DNA of 64,000 nucleotides, from positions 248,001 through 312,000 of the forward strand of contig NZ_JAPWIJ010000002.1 of the NCBI RefSeq assembly GCF_027270735.1, in the 5' to 3' direction. The notes under the pieces were generated by a model, which was given only the letters and a program-made list of their open reading frames with translations, was not told where the DNA came from and searched no databases. This document shows, in pieces, positions 37,508-46,475 of the stretch. The stretch is from Rhodococcus ruber. Its GTDB lineage: Bacteria > Actinomycetota > Actinomycetes > Mycobacteriales > Mycobacteriaceae. The first letter of the stretch is position 1, and the number at the start of each line of letters is the position of its first letter. A program made the translations under genes and the position numbers.

Positions 37508-38506
37508 CTAGCGATTGGATCCGAAGCGGCGAGCCGCCAGCCTCTTCCGTCGATACAAGTCACCGTCTGCGTCCAAAAGCAGTTGGGCAAAAGTGTCCGG
37601 AACCGGTGGGCCGGTAGCTATTCCATAACCGATCGGAGTCGAACTTCTGCCGGCGAGCTCGGCGGCCAAATGCTCTGCATCAGCACCGATACCTCGCAGT
37701 ACGGCGACGAATTCGCCTCTACTGATCCGCGCCAGCACCGCACTCGAAGGCAGGGCAGCACTCCAGACTTCGGTCAGCCGGCGAAGCGCACGATCACTCG
37801 TCACCTGTTCGTCGCCGGTGCCGGCGTGCTCGAGTTCGATCACGATAGCGGTGATCTGCTCGTCGCGCTCCTGTGCACGATCGATCAGCTCGGCTGCCGC
37901 GGCGACGGCACCGGTGCGATTCCACACCGAGGTCAGCGGGTCGCGTAGCACCCCGAAGAGAAGGGACGCCACGAGCGAGCCATAGATCTCGGCCGAGGCG
38001 AAAATGCATGCTGCCCAGAGGAAGTACCACAAGACCGGCGGGTTTGCAGGCGAGAGCGCCAGCACCAGGACGGCCGACAGTGCGATCGTCGCGCACACCA
38101 ACCGTGCAGTGAATGCCACCGAGCACACACCGCGCACATACATAGCGATGAACATCAACGGGATCAGGGTCCACAGCAACGCAACCAGATGTTCGTGGAA
38201 CAGGGCCGCACTCAACGGGGCACCGACAGCACACCCCAACGCGAAGGAATGCTGCCAAACCCGGACGCGACGCACAGACAGAGCGAATACTCCAGCTGCG
38301 CTCGCGCACATCGCAATCACGTCACCGGAGGCCGATAGCGAGTAGGAATCGAACACAACGGCTACGAACGTGGAACTGGCATAGAAGACGAACAGAACTG
38401 CAAGCAGTGGAAACAGAATGCGACGATAGCCGCTCACGAAGCTCTTGGCGCGCGTCTTGTTTCCGTATATGTTCGTCGTCCACTCCGGTCGAATACTCAC
38501 AGTCAC
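37508..38506 (-). CDS. membrane protein with degenerate GGDEF domain
   Basis: 332 residues from a GTG. About six hydrophobic helices occupy residues 28-185. The C-terminal domain starts with RDPLTSVWNRTGAVAAAAEL, the DxLTGLxNR entry motif of diguanylate cyclases. The active-site loop, however, reads RISRGEFVAVL, so GG[D/E]EF has become SRGEF: the first Gly is lost and an Arg takes the next place. Cyclase activity is therefore doubtful; it may bind GTP or c-di-GMP or be structural. It is divergent from the secreted protein at 38658 and shares the promoter region that carries the TTCACC array. Confidence 0.78.
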   Translation of the reverse strand: MTVSIRPEWTTNIYGNKTRAKSFVSGYRRILFPLLAVLFVFYASSTFVAVVFDSYSLSASGDVIAMCASAAGVFALSVRRVRVWQHSFALGCAVGAPLSAALFHEHLVALLWTLIPLMFIAMYVRGVCSVAFTARLVCATIALSAVLVLALSPANPPVLWYFLWAACIFASAEIYGSLVASLLFGVLRDPLTSVWNRTGAVAAAAELIDRAQERDEQITAIVIELEHAGTGDEQVTSDRALRRLTEVWSAALPSSAVLARISRGEFVAVLRGIGADAEHLAAELAGRSSTPIGYGIATGPPVPDTFAQLLLDADGDLYRRKRLAARRFGSNR

Positions 38507-38561
38507 CAGTGTCCCAGCCGACTACAGAGTTCTCGCTCAGCGGCGGTATGACCCCATCGGC

Positions 38562-38610
38562 TTCACCCCCTAATTCACCCCGGCAGGGTGCGTTTCACCT
38601 TCGGGTTCAC
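38562..38610 (+). promoter_or_regulatory. TTCACC direct-repeat array (promoter of 38658 gene)
   Basis: TTCACC at 38562, 38574 and 38594 and TTCAC at 38606: two pairs with 12-bp period, pairs 32 bp apart. On the other strand the first pair reads GGGGTGAATTAGGGGGTGAA, close to the MalT box. The same arrangement occurs at 42978-43026. The remaining sequence between 38507 and 38657 shows no gene. Confidence 0.65.
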
Positions 38611-38657
38611 AACGATGTTGTCACTACGCAGTGATCTGTCACTGTTCAATAAGGGGT

Positions 38658-39512
38658 ATGAGTTACTGGAGTGACAGAAGGGCCGAGCCTGATACCGCTA
38701 CCCGCTCGCCGACGCGACGCCGCGGAGTTCTGGGTACCGCAGCCGTGGGAATTACGGTGGCCGTGACGGTAGTTTTCGGCGGCATTGCGCACGCTCAGAG
38801 CACCGACCTCGCAGCCGAAATAGACGTCGCCACCGATACCTTGAGGATCAATCTTGCGCCCGGAGAACCGTGGCCGAGTCCGAGTCTGTCGATCTTGTTC
38901 TCTCCCGGCATATCTGCAGGTGACGCGTCGAGCATCTGCCTCGACGCGTGGAACGTCGAAACGGTGGCCCTGACATCCCATGACCCCGACACCGGTACGA
39001 GCGAGAGCGATCTGGAATCCCAACGGTTCACGTGCCAAGTCGATGATGCCGCGCAGAACGACTCCCTGACCATGGAGGTACCTATCGTGGTCACGGAAGC
39101 TGCCGCGCTGCGACCGATGTCCGCCACGGTGGGCATCGAGTCCGCAGCGATGCTCCTGGAGACGACCGCGTTGCCCACCACCACTTCGGAATTCGTCGAC
39201 GCGGTCTGCGACCCGAACGGGCTGACCGTGAACGGCTCCGAGGAGAAAGAAGCCAGTGACGCTCCGGCGAACGGGATTGTCGCCGGATACGTGGAACATG
39301 ATCCAGCGAGCACGGCGCAGCCGGTACAACTCGTCGGGGTCGACTCATGCAACCAATGGATTTCACGCTCGGTGGCCCCCACCGGCGACGGAATGTTCTC
39401 CTTCTCAGGGCTTTTACCCGGCAAATACGCCCTCGGAATCCGGGGCTCGAAGCTGACCACCGCGGTTTCGTTGACCAGGGACCGTGCGCGCGTCTTCGGC
39501 ATCACGCTGTGA
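38658..39512 (+). CDS. secreted protein, Tat-like signal, beta-sandwich C-terminus
   Basis: 284 residues from the ATG at 38658 with AAGGGG upstream (the frame opens at 38631 but that start has no ribosome-binding site). The N-terminus has TRRRGVLGTAAVG followed by a hydrophobic core and AHAQ, consistent with a Tat or Sec signal. The mature protein has four Cys (CLDAW, FTCQV, AVCDPNG, DSCNQW) and ends in a domain with SVAPTGDGMFSFSGLLPGKY, the pattern of carboxypeptidase-regulatory/Cna-B-type beta domains. It has no enzyme motif and may be a surface adhesin or wall protein. Its promoter carries the TTCACC array, which is shared with the LAL regulator region. Confidence 0.75.
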   Translation: MSYWSDRRAEPDTATRSPTRRRGVLGTAAVGITVAVTVVFGGIAHAQSTDLAAEIDVATDTLRINLAPGEPWPSPSLSILFSPGISAGDASSICLDAWNVETVALTSHDPDTGTSESDLESQRFTCQVDDAAQNDSLTMEVPIVVTEAAALRPMSATVGIESAAMLLETTALPTTTSEFVDAVCDPNGLTVNGSEEKEASDAPANGIVAGYVEHDPASTAQPVQLVGVDSCNQWISRSVAPTGDGMFSFSGLLPGKYALGIRGSKLTTAVSLTRDRARVFGITL

Positions 39513-39553
39513 CGCCTCGGTAATCCCGTACGTTCCTCTGCCACAATCAGATT

Positions 39554-40258
39554 GTGAGTTCCGCCATGTCTGTCACCAACACCGATCTCCCGTTCGACAT
39601 CCAACGCCGCGGGTACTCTCCCGACCAGGTGAAGGACTATCTTCATCGCTTGCACTTACGGTTCGAGCGAAACGTCGAGGCAATCGATCGTCAACAACAG
39701 CACATCGACAAGATCGAGGCCGAACTCGGCTCGGCCAGAAAGCAGTTGGCGTCGGTCAGCGAAGAACGCGATCGTGTCACAAGGAAATTCGGGGAAATGA
39801 CGGCCGCGGCTGCTGAGCACCGCCGAGCAGCGGACGCCGCGCGTGAGGGACTCGCCGCCGCGTCGGCCGTAACACCGCCCGGGGAACAGATCAGTACGCG
39901 CCTGCAACAGATTCTGGCTCTCGCCGAGGAGGAAGCGAACCGAATCACCGAGGAGGCAGGCAATGCACTGCGCCTCGCCAACATCGAGGCAGACACGATC
40001 CGACGCGAAGCGGAGCAGGCCGCGACCGACGCACGAGCCGACGCGGAAGCCGATGTGCGCGAAATCTATTCGGACAGAAACGACATCATCACGGAACTTC
40101 TGAACACCAGCGAGCGTCTGCGTGAACTACTCGACCGAGCGGACATCCCCGATTTCGAGGAAGCCGTCGATTCCGTCGAAGCCCTGGATTCCGCGAAAGC
40201 CCTCGACTCCGGGAAAGACACGACACCCGACGAGGAGGACCGACCCGCTGGCGACTGA
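39554..40258 (+). CDS. DivIVA-domain coiled-coil protein
   Basis: 234 residues from a GTG at 39554 (ATG at 39566 is an alternative). The N-terminus has FDIQRRGYSPDQVKDYLHRL, the DivIVA membrane-curvature-binding module, followed by a coiled coil from about 35 to 200 (HIDKIEAELGSARKQLASVS; ANRITEEAGNALRLANIEAD). The C-terminus is acidic, with short EALDSAKALDSGK repeats. Wag31/DivIVA proteins organise polar growth in actinobacteria; this is a shorter paralogue, similar to those that tether envelope or septum factors. It ends 11 bp from the convergent LAL regulator. Confidence 0.82.
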   Translation: MSSAMSVTNTDLPFDIQRRGYSPDQVKDYLHRLHLRFERNVEAIDRQQQHIDKIEAELGSARKQLASVSEERDRVTRKFGEMTAAAAEHRRAADAAREGLAAASAVTPPGEQISTRLQQILALAEEEANRITEEAGNALRLANIEADTIRREAEQAATDARADAEADVREIYSDRNDIITELLNTSERLRELLDRADIPDFEEAVDSVEALDSAKALDSGKDTTPDEEDRPAGD

Positions 40259-40269
40259 CGCGTGGGCGA

Positions 40270-42864
40270 TCACTCGAGTAGGCCGATCTCCCGCGCTGCG
40301 GACAACGCCTCGTCGCGAGTGTGCGCCCCCAGCTTCTTGTACGCAGAGCGCAATTGGCTTTTGACGGTGTTCGTCGACACGAACAGGTCCTTGGCGATGC
40401 GCGTGTGCCCCTGCCCGGCAGCGAGCGCCACGAGCACTATTCCCTCTCGCTCGGTCAGCTCCACGTAGCGAACCGATTCGGGGAACACCGAACCCGATCC
40501 ACTCGAACAGACCCGCCGGAAGGACGTTGAGCGACCTGGAACCAACGACGTCAGGGCTTCGACATCCCTGCTCGCCAGGTAGGTCAAGCTGCGGGGAAGC
40601 TCGAGATGATCGATCAGAGTGATCGCACGGGTCCACGCGGCCGCTGCCGTTCGGAGTTCGCCGAGGTGTAGTGCGCTCGATGCCTCGATCAAGAGCGAAT
40701 CGATCAACAGACGTGGACTGACGTCGGCCGACTGAGACAGTGAACGACTCAGCGACACCGCTTGCGAATCCCTTCCGGTCAGACTGTAGACACGAGCACG
40801 CAGGATCATCGCCCAGTCTTCGTCTCCAGCCCGCCCCGCGGCGGCGTCTGCTTGATTGCCCAGACCACACGCGAGTAGCAGTTCGATTTCGCTGGTGAGC
40901 AACAATCGTGTCGCCAAACCTGCGGGCTGTACGCTTCGGACATTGTTGGCCTTGGCACGGCGAAGCTGATCGAGGGCCAGTGCCGGTCGTGTGTTGAGGA
41001 GTTCGAATCCCGCTCGCACGTGGGCGATCACAGGCCACATCTCGGAACGCTCACTGAGCGTGTTCAGCTGCTCGACGATCCACCTGGCGTAGTCCAGATC
41101 GAGCGAATCGAGCGCCCCGAGACCCCGAGCTGCGAGACCGGCCGTACGCACGATTGGCTCCAGCCAGGAATCCGGAAGCCCCTGCTGCACTTTACGTTCC
41201 AGCCACTGATTGGCCCGCGCATGCTCCCCGATCAGCGCCCAGTTCAATGCTGAGGTGCCCGCCGAACCGCGTGCCACGAAACTCAGTTCGTCGACGCTGG
41301 ACCCGCGATATGCCACCGCAGCCTCGATGCCGGACTCTTGCAGGCTTCCAGCAAGTTGATGACTCACGCTCCACTGGTAATGCAACAGTGCCACCGAATC
41401 GATCTGGACTTCGGGGGAGGTGTCGTGCATGAATCTGCGCAGTATTGCGAGCCTCCGACACAGCTCAGCCGATCCGGTGAAGTCCCCAGCCAGGCGTATC
41501 AATACGGCATGTACGGTTCCCGCCAGCAATGCCTCGGACCCCTGCGGCGACGACGCAAGCGCGCGCAGTGCATCCATCGTGGCAGGGATCAGCGATTCGG
41601 AGGTGGTGGATGCCGAGTCGGCACCGGTCAGCAGTTGTCTCGCCGCCAGCATCGCTGGACGTGCCGAGATGCGACTGCCAGGGATTGCGACGAGCGCTGC
41701 CCTGAACATCGAGACATCCTGGCTCAGCAGCGTGATCCAGTGCGAGTCGATGATGTCGATGACCAGTGGCCATTCCTGCGCCTGCACGGCGTGTAGAAGT
41801 GCATCGCGCTGATGGCCGTGGTCACGATGCCAGCGCGCGACGAAGATCAAACGCGGAGTTGGATCGTGTCCCTCGTCGCGCTGACGTTTGAGGATGGCCT
41901 CCCGCAACGCCGGCGGGAACAGCCATCTGCCCGGCCGGGTCGTGTTTCTGTCGACCAGAAGAAGCCCATGGTCGACGAGCTCGGCAACGGCCTGGTCGGT
42001 GCCCGCCCGACCGGTCAGCGCCCGAGCTAGTTCCGAGTCCACCGACTCGGCCGCAGCGATGGCGTCGATGAACTCGTGCAGGTGTCGAATTGCGTCGTCG
42101 CGGTAGATCCGTGCTTCGACATACACGTCCAAGGATCTCGACACGGTCCTGAGGTAGTGATCGCCGCGAGGTGCCGTAGGAAGCAGATTACGAAAAGCCG
42201 CCGTCGCATATTTCATCAAGCCGGGAAGGCCCGAGGTTACCGTGCGTGCAATCTCGGCGTCCCCGTGACTGTGCGCGATGTTCCGCTCGGACAACGCCTG
42301 CTCGGCGTCCTCCGTGGTGAACAGCAGATCCTGTTCGCCGATGACCTCGTGCGAAAACCGCAGAGACGCAATCGTGTCGAGCCAACGTCTGTCCGTCGTG
42401 AGTAGCACGATGTCGACGTGCTGACAGAGGTCCAGTAGTTGCTCGACCTCGCCCTCAAGGACCCCCGTCGTACCGGCGGAATCTCCAACGTCCTCGATGA
42501 CGAGCACGATCGGCCGGTCCATTCGGTTGAGCAGTACGATCGTCGATTCGAAGGAACTGTACGTCCCGCCGGTGTCCTCGCGTGACACCCCGGCGACGAA
42601 GCCACGCATGTACAGCTGGCGGATCAGCTGGGACCACGGATCGGACCCGACGATGGAAGCGCTGCGGGACGGCACCCGCAGGGCCGTCCGAGCGCGGTCC
42701 GAATTCGATCTGGTCCAGGCATCGACCAAGGGAGACTTCCCGAAACCGACGGGAGCGCACACCAGGTGGAGCCGGACCGGGACGTCCAACCAGGAAAGCA
42801 GCTGGTGCCGCCCGTGGACGACACCATCACCTGCAGGTCGCCCCGAACTCCGAGTGGACATCAT
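40270..42864 (-). CDS. LuxR-family LAL/MalT-type STAND regulator
   Basis: 864 residues when started at the ATG at 42862-42864, which places Walker A (CAPVGFGKSPLVDAW) at residues 36-50 as in MalT; ATGs at 42924 and 42972 are possible. Walker B is VLVIEDVGDS. A winged-helix/arm region, a long TPR-like superhelix and a C-terminal LuxR HTH (LTEREGIVLVALAAGQGHTR, then VSTNTVKSQLRSAYKKLG) complete the LAL plan. Unlike the regulator at 24810, the Walker Lys is intact. In MalT-like STAND proteins ATP and an inducer trigger assembly on direct-repeat DNA boxes. Direct TTCACC arrays lie in its own divergent promoter and upstream of 38658, so these are its likely targets. Confidence 0.87.
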   Translation of the reverse strand: MMSTRSSGRPAGDGVVHGRHQLLSWLDVPVRLHLVCAPVGFGKSPLVDAWTRSNSDRARTALRVPSRSASIVGSDPWSQLIRQLYMRGFVAGVSREDTGGTYSSFESTIVLLNRMDRPIVLVIEDVGDSAGTTGVLEGEVEQLLDLCQHVDIVLLTTDRRWLDTIASLRFSHEVIGEQDLLFTTEDAEQALSERNIAHSHGDAEIARTVTSGLPGLMKYATAAFRNLLPTAPRGDHYLRTVSRSLDVYVEARIYRDDAIRHLHEFIDAIAAAESVDSELARALTGRAGTDQAVAELVDHGLLLVDRNTTRPGRWLFPPALREAILKRQRDEGHDPTPRLIFVARWHRDHGHQRDALLHAVQAQEWPLVIDIIDSHWITLLSQDVSMFRAALVAIPGSRISARPAMLAARQLLTGADSASTTSESLIPATMDALRALASSPQGSEALLAGTVHAVLIRLAGDFTGSAELCRRLAILRRFMHDTSPEVQIDSVALLHYQWSVSHQLAGSLQESGIEAAVAYRGSSVDELSFVARGSAGTSALNWALIGEHARANQWLERKVQQGLPDSWLEPIVRTAGLAARGLGALDSLDLDYARWIVEQLNTLSERSEMWPVIAHVRAGFELLNTRPALALDQLRRAKANNVRSVQPAGLATRLLLTSEIELLLACGLGNQADAAAGRAGDEDWAMILRARVYSLTGRDSQAVSLSRSLSQSADVSPRLLIDSLLIEASSALHLGELRTAAAAWTRAITLIDHLELPRSLTYLASRDVEALTSLVPGRSTSFRRVCSSGSGSVFPESVRYVELTEREGIVLVALAAGQGHTRIAKDLFVSTNTVKSQLRSAYKKLGAHTRDEALSAAREIGLLE

Positions 42865-42977
42865 GGTGTGTGGGACTGCCTTTTCAGAGTCTCGATGTGC
42901 CCGCGTAATTAAAATATCAAGCATTTCTATCCTGAAGCAGCGCGCGAACAAAGCCGGGACCACACGAGACACCCGAA

Positions 42978-43026
42978 TTCACCATCGCATTCACCCACCC
43001 CGCACGTCATCACCCCGACGTTCACC
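42978..43026 (+). promoter_or_regulatory. TTCACC direct-repeat array (LAL regulator / Hsp70-like C)
   Basis: TTCACC at 42978 and 42990, ATCACC at 43009 and TTCACC at 43021: two pairs with 12-bp period, pairs 31 bp apart. It lies in the 232-bp gap between the LAL regulator (minus) and the Hsp70-like C gene (plus). The geometry equals that of 38562-38610. An AT-rich stretch (AATTAAAATATC, 42905-42916) nearby is a likely core promoter of the regulator. Confidence 0.65.
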
Positions 43027-43096
43027 CTCGACGCTCTCCGTGAGCGCGCTCGGTCGGTGGTTGGCTTCGGACCAACCGACGGTGAAGGGCACCCCC

Positions 43097-44107
43097 ATGA
43101 AAACGTGTATCGGAATATCGACGTGCTGCGACAGTGCACTCCGAGGTGTGTTGATCGACGCAGACGTTCCCACGGCCGAACCCCTCGACAGACTGACGAT
43201 CCCACGCCACACGCCCGACGACGACACCGTCGACGCGCTCGTCGACGCGCTCGTCGACGCCCTGCACAGTCGCGCCGAGTCGGAGGGCATCGAGGTCTTG
43301 GCAGTGGCAGTGGCGTCATCAGGGTGGTCGAACCGCAGTGTGCCGAAGACGGCACGAAGCGACGGAATCGACGTCCAGTCGGTCCGCACGGGCAAAGCTC
43401 TCGCCGCCTACCTTGCAACGCACGAGCTCTTACCGCACGCGCATCACCACATCGTGGTGGAATCGAACGACACCGGGTGCACAGCGCTCCTGATCGAGTC
43501 GTCGATCTCGCTGATGCTCGGTAAGGCACGCATGCCGAGCTCGGGACCGACCGTGTCCCAGTTGAGTTCCGCGATCCGGCAACTCTGCGCTCACAGCGAC
43601 GTCGATGGTGTCGAATACATCGTGGCGTCGAACATGCCGACAGGGACAGTCCCGGTGGTGACGGCAGTGGCCGCTCGCGAGTCGTCTGAGCTGATCCTGC
43701 TCGACGACGCGATCGACGACCACCATGCAGTCGGTGCAGCGCTCTACGCAGCCACGCGTCCGCGGCACAACAACACCAGGCTCACGAAGAACATCGGCCC
43801 TGTGAACGTCGGGCCCGGAGCCGCCGAGCGCCTGTCCGGAATCGGTATGCCCCGCCGGCTTGCACTCGCGTGGGGCGCGGCCGTCGCGGCCCTGGTAGCA
43901 ATCGGTGTTGTTGCGGCACTGGCGGGTGCCCAGGGCCAACGGACGTCGGTTCGCGCTCCCGCGACGTCACCGACGTCGGAAAACTGCGTTTCGTATCGAG
44001 TCGACAGTTCAGCTATCGCGAACCGTCGATCCGATCCCGATCGGTCGCCACCCTCGACACCGGCGGTACTGCCGAGCCTCGATGTCCAATCGACCGGATC
44101 CTGCTGA
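43097..44107 (+). CDS. short Hsp70-like membrane protein C (highly diverged)
   Basis: 336 residues from the ATG at 43097 (GGTGAAGG upstream); the frame is open far upstream but that part overlaps the divergent regulator. Residues 4-222 keep the skeleton of the family: CIGISTCCDSALRGVLID (phosphate-1 counterpart), VVESNDTGCTALLIE (phosphate-2 counterpart, strongly altered) and AVGAALYAAT (end of the fold). A membrane helix spans about 253-276. Many Cys (C4, C10, C11, C128, C164) are unusual for the group. A 12-base DNA repeat codes VDALVDALVDAL. The last 45 residues have weaker codon bias than another frame that stays open to 44190, so a frameshift near 43960 is possible. Nucleotide binding is unlikely. 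Confidence 0.62.
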   Translation: MKTCIGISTCCDSALRGVLIDADVPTAEPLDRLTIPRHTPDDDTVDALVDALVDALHSRAESEGIEVLAVAVASSGWSNRSVPKTARSDGIDVQSVRTGKALAAYLATHELLPHAHHHIVVESNDTGCTALLIESSISLMLGKARMPSSGPTVSQLSSAIRQLCAHSDVDGVEYIVASNMPTGTVPVVTAVAARESSELILLDDAIDDHHAVGAALYAATRPRHNNTRLTKNIGPVNVGPGAAERLSGIGMPRRLALAWGAAVAALVAIGVVAALAGAQGQRTSVRAPATSPTSENCVSYRVDSSAIANRRSDPDRSPPSTPAVLPSLDVQSTGSC

Positions 44108-44198
44108 AGAGCGGCTACATCACTCCGCAATGCTGGACGAATCGGGCATCGTGGGTATGGTCGGAATCGCACGGCGTACCCGACGAGTAGGAGCAGGC

Positions 44199-44468
44199 AT
44201 GACCGACGACGCGGACAAGCTGTTTCACCGCTACGACGAGTGGTGGACAACGCTGTCACCCGAGGACCGAGCTCATGTCGAGAAGTGTTGCGAATCCGGC
44301 CGCACCGACGAGCGACTCTGCGCACTGATCCTCGAGAACGACGGCCCGTCGAAGGCGGCGTTCGAGGCAGGCAGCAAGTTGTCCGTAGGCAACAGCAAGT
44401 ACTGCGCCATCCCCAGCGCGCTGCTCGAGTTTCTCGAGGCGAAGCGCGCACACCCACCTCTCAGCTAG
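44199..44468 (+). CDS. small hypothetical protein (89 aa)
   Basis: 89 residues from the ATG at 44199, preceded by AGGAGCAGGC. It is predicted to be helical and charged (DDADKLFHRYDEWWTTLSPE, DERLCALILENDGPSKAAFE) with three Cys, two adjacent. No family is recognised. It follows the Hsp70-like C gene by 91 bp (or 8 bp, if that gene really ends at 44190) and overlaps the convergent peptidase gene by 8 bp at the 3' ends. It may be co-transcribed with Hsp70-like C. Confidence 0.65.
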   Translation: MTDDADKLFHRYDEWWTTLSPEDRAHVEKCCESGRTDERLCALILENDGPSKAAFEAGSKLSVGNSKYCAIPSALLEFLEAKRAHPPLS

Positions 44469-46374
44469 CGGGACGCCACAGCTCCAACTCGGGGATTCCG
44501 GGCGGTGTGAATCCCATGACCTGGCCGTAGAAGGACAGTTCGGACTCTCGTGCGTTCACCTGAGTTTCGAGTTTGCGGAATCCGTGCGACTCACCCGCGT
44601 AGGCGAGGTATGCGTGCGGAATTCCCTTCTGCACCATGGCGTCTCGGAATCGCTCGGCCTGTGACGGGGGCACGATCGGATCGTCCAGTCCTTGCAACAA
44701 CAGCACCGGGCACGAGAGTCCGTCGACGTTGTTGACCGGTGCGCGGGTGCGGTACAGATCGATGGCCTCGGGCAAGGGTCCGATGAGCCCGTCGATGTAG
44801 CGCGACTCGAAGTCGTGGGTCTCGGCGACGAACAGCTCGAGCTCGGCGACTCCGAAGTACGAAGCTCCGCAAGCGAATACGTCCGAGGACGTCAGTGCTG
44901 CCAGCACCGTCCAACCGCCTGCGGAGCCACCTTCGATGGCCAACCGGCGCGGGTCGGCAAGACCGCTGTCGGCGAGCCCCTGCACGGCCGCAATAGTGTC
45001 TTCCACATCGACGACGCCCCACTGCCCGCGCAGGCGATTTCGGTACTCGCGGCCGTACCCGCTCGACCCTCCGTAGTTCACGTCGACGACGCCGATGCCG
45101 CGGCTGGTGAAGTACGCGAACAGCGGATTCAGCGCGGGTGCCACGTGCGCCGTCGGACCGCCGTGGACAAACGCGACGTAGGGCGGGAGTTCGCCGTCGA
45201 GCCCTTCGTAGGACGGGTTGCGCGGCGCATAGGCGATGGCGTGCACCTCACGATTCGGTCCGTGGAACGTCACCTGACGTCCCTCCGGCAGATACCCAGC
45301 GTCGGGGACGGACTCGAAACCCGAACGTACAGCGGTGAGTTCACGAGTGTCGAGATCGAGAGCGAACAGTCCGCTCGCCACCTGCGCTCCGCCGCCCTTG
45401 ATCAACACGGTCGATCCTCTGCGCCCACCGAGGCCTACCGACGTCACACCGTCGAGCGCGATATCGTCCAGAGCGCCGGATACAGGGTCGAGGACTGCGA
45501 GAGTGTCGGTACCGAAGGTCCGCACGGTCAGTAGCTTTCCCTCGTCGAGCACCTCGTACGAACTAGAACCCAAGCGCCACAGCGGGGCGCCGAAATCGGC
45601 ATCGAGGGACAGCAACGGTGTGACAGCGCCATCGAGAGTCACCGAATACAGGTTCCACCAACCACTTCGGTCGCTGACGACATACAACCGTTCGTCGTCT
45701 ATCCACTCCGGCTGCATCACCGACTCCTCGGTCGAACCCAGCAGCACCGTCCAGGACGACGGATCGGCCAGCGAAGCCACGCGCAGTTCCGTTCCGTCCC
45801 AGGGCATCTGCGGATGGTTCCACGCTATCCAGGCCATGCGGGTGCCGTCGGGCGACAGCCGCGGGAACGCGAGAAAGTCCGAGCCCGCCACCAACGACCG
45901 CACCCCGCCGCCGCTCAGGTCGATCGCCACGATGTCTCTCGATACCGCGCCGGCGTCGTGCATCTCGCGGACTGCGATGACGTCGTGACCGACCACCGAC
46001 AGTTCGGCGTACCGGATGCTCGACGCCACAGCCGGTTTCGGAGTCAGCGGCACGGGTGCCCCGCCTGGGGTGAGTCGGTAGACACGTTGATCGGAGAACT
46101 CGGCGAACACCAGGTCGCCGTCTTCCGTCGCAGTCCATGCCCCACCGCCGTATTCGTGGACTCGGGTGCGGGCGTTGAATGGTGCGGGCAGAATCGGCTG
46201 CACTTCTCCGTCGACGTGGCGACAGATCGCCGTCCGCCCTTGTTCGGCAGGTCGCAATTCCGACCACCAGATCTCGTCGCCGACGTAGCGACCGCCCTCG
46301 ACGGGGTGGCCCGCGGACGACAGGTCCGCTGCAGTGATGGGCGAAGGCCAGGATCCGAAGGCGAGTGCAGTCAC
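44461..46374 (-). CDS. S9-family prolyl oligopeptidase-like peptidase
   Basis: 637 residues from a GTG at 46372-46374, selected because TAGGGT lies 7 bases upstream (leaderless start). The N-terminal two thirds form a beta-propeller (repeated SPDGTRMAWIAW-like blades). The C-terminal alpha/beta hydrolase has nucleophile Ser in GGSAGGW (near 481), Asp in GLDDPIVPPS (near 566) and His in GESHGFR (near 595). No signal peptide is seen, so it is cytosolic and would cleave short peptides. It resembles acylaminoacyl-peptidases and dipeptidyl peptidases of the S9C group. It is divergent from the 75-residue protein at 46476. Confidence 0.92.
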   Translation of the reverse strand: MTALAFGSWPSPITAADLSSAGHPVEGGRYVGDEIWWSELRPAEQGRTAICRHVDGEVQPILPAPFNARTRVHEYGGGAWTATEDGDLVFAEFSDQRVYRLTPGGAPVPLTPKPAVASSIRYAELSVVGHDVIAVREMHDAGAVSRDIVAIDLSGGGVRSLVAGSDFLAFPRLSPDGTRMAWIAWNHPQMPWDGTELRVASLADPSSWTVLLGSTEESVMQPEWIDDERLYVVSDRSGWWNLYSVTLDGAVTPLLSLDADFGAPLWRLGSSSYEVLDEGKLLTVRTFGTDTLAVLDPVSGALDDIALDGVTSVGLGGRRGSTVLIKGGGAQVASGLFALDLDTRELTAVRSGFESVPDAGYLPEGRQVTFHGPNREVHAIAYAPRNPSYEGLDGELPPYVAFVHGGPTAHVAPALNPLFAYFTSRGIGVVDVNYGGSSGYGREYRNRLRGQWGVVDVEDTIAAVQGLADSGLADPRRLAIEGGSAGGWTVLAALTSSDVFACGASYFGVAELELFVAETHDFESRYIDGLIGPLPEAIDLYRTRAPVNNVDGLSCPVLLLQGLDDPIVPPSQAERFRDAMVQKGIPHAYLAYAGESHGFRKLETQVNARESELSFYGQVMGFTPPGIPELELWRPAS

Positions 46375-46475
46375 GAGCTCCACCCTAGTGAACTGACGTG
46401 GCCGTAACGCGTTGTTCACGAGCCCTTCAACAGTGACCCGGATGATGGAGGACAAGCAGCAGTAGGGGGAACACC

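Noticed and set aside
34921-37590. An 889-codon open frame opposite the Fe-S oxidoreductase
   Set aside because: Antisense to a gene with clear Fe-S motifs; the sequence is Arg/Leu-rich without domain and crosses the terminator at 37418.
42497-43096. N-terminal extension of Hsp70-like C starting at 42497
   Set aside because: It overlaps the divergent LAL regulator and its promoter; the ATG at 43097 has a ribosome-binding site and begins the conserved fold.
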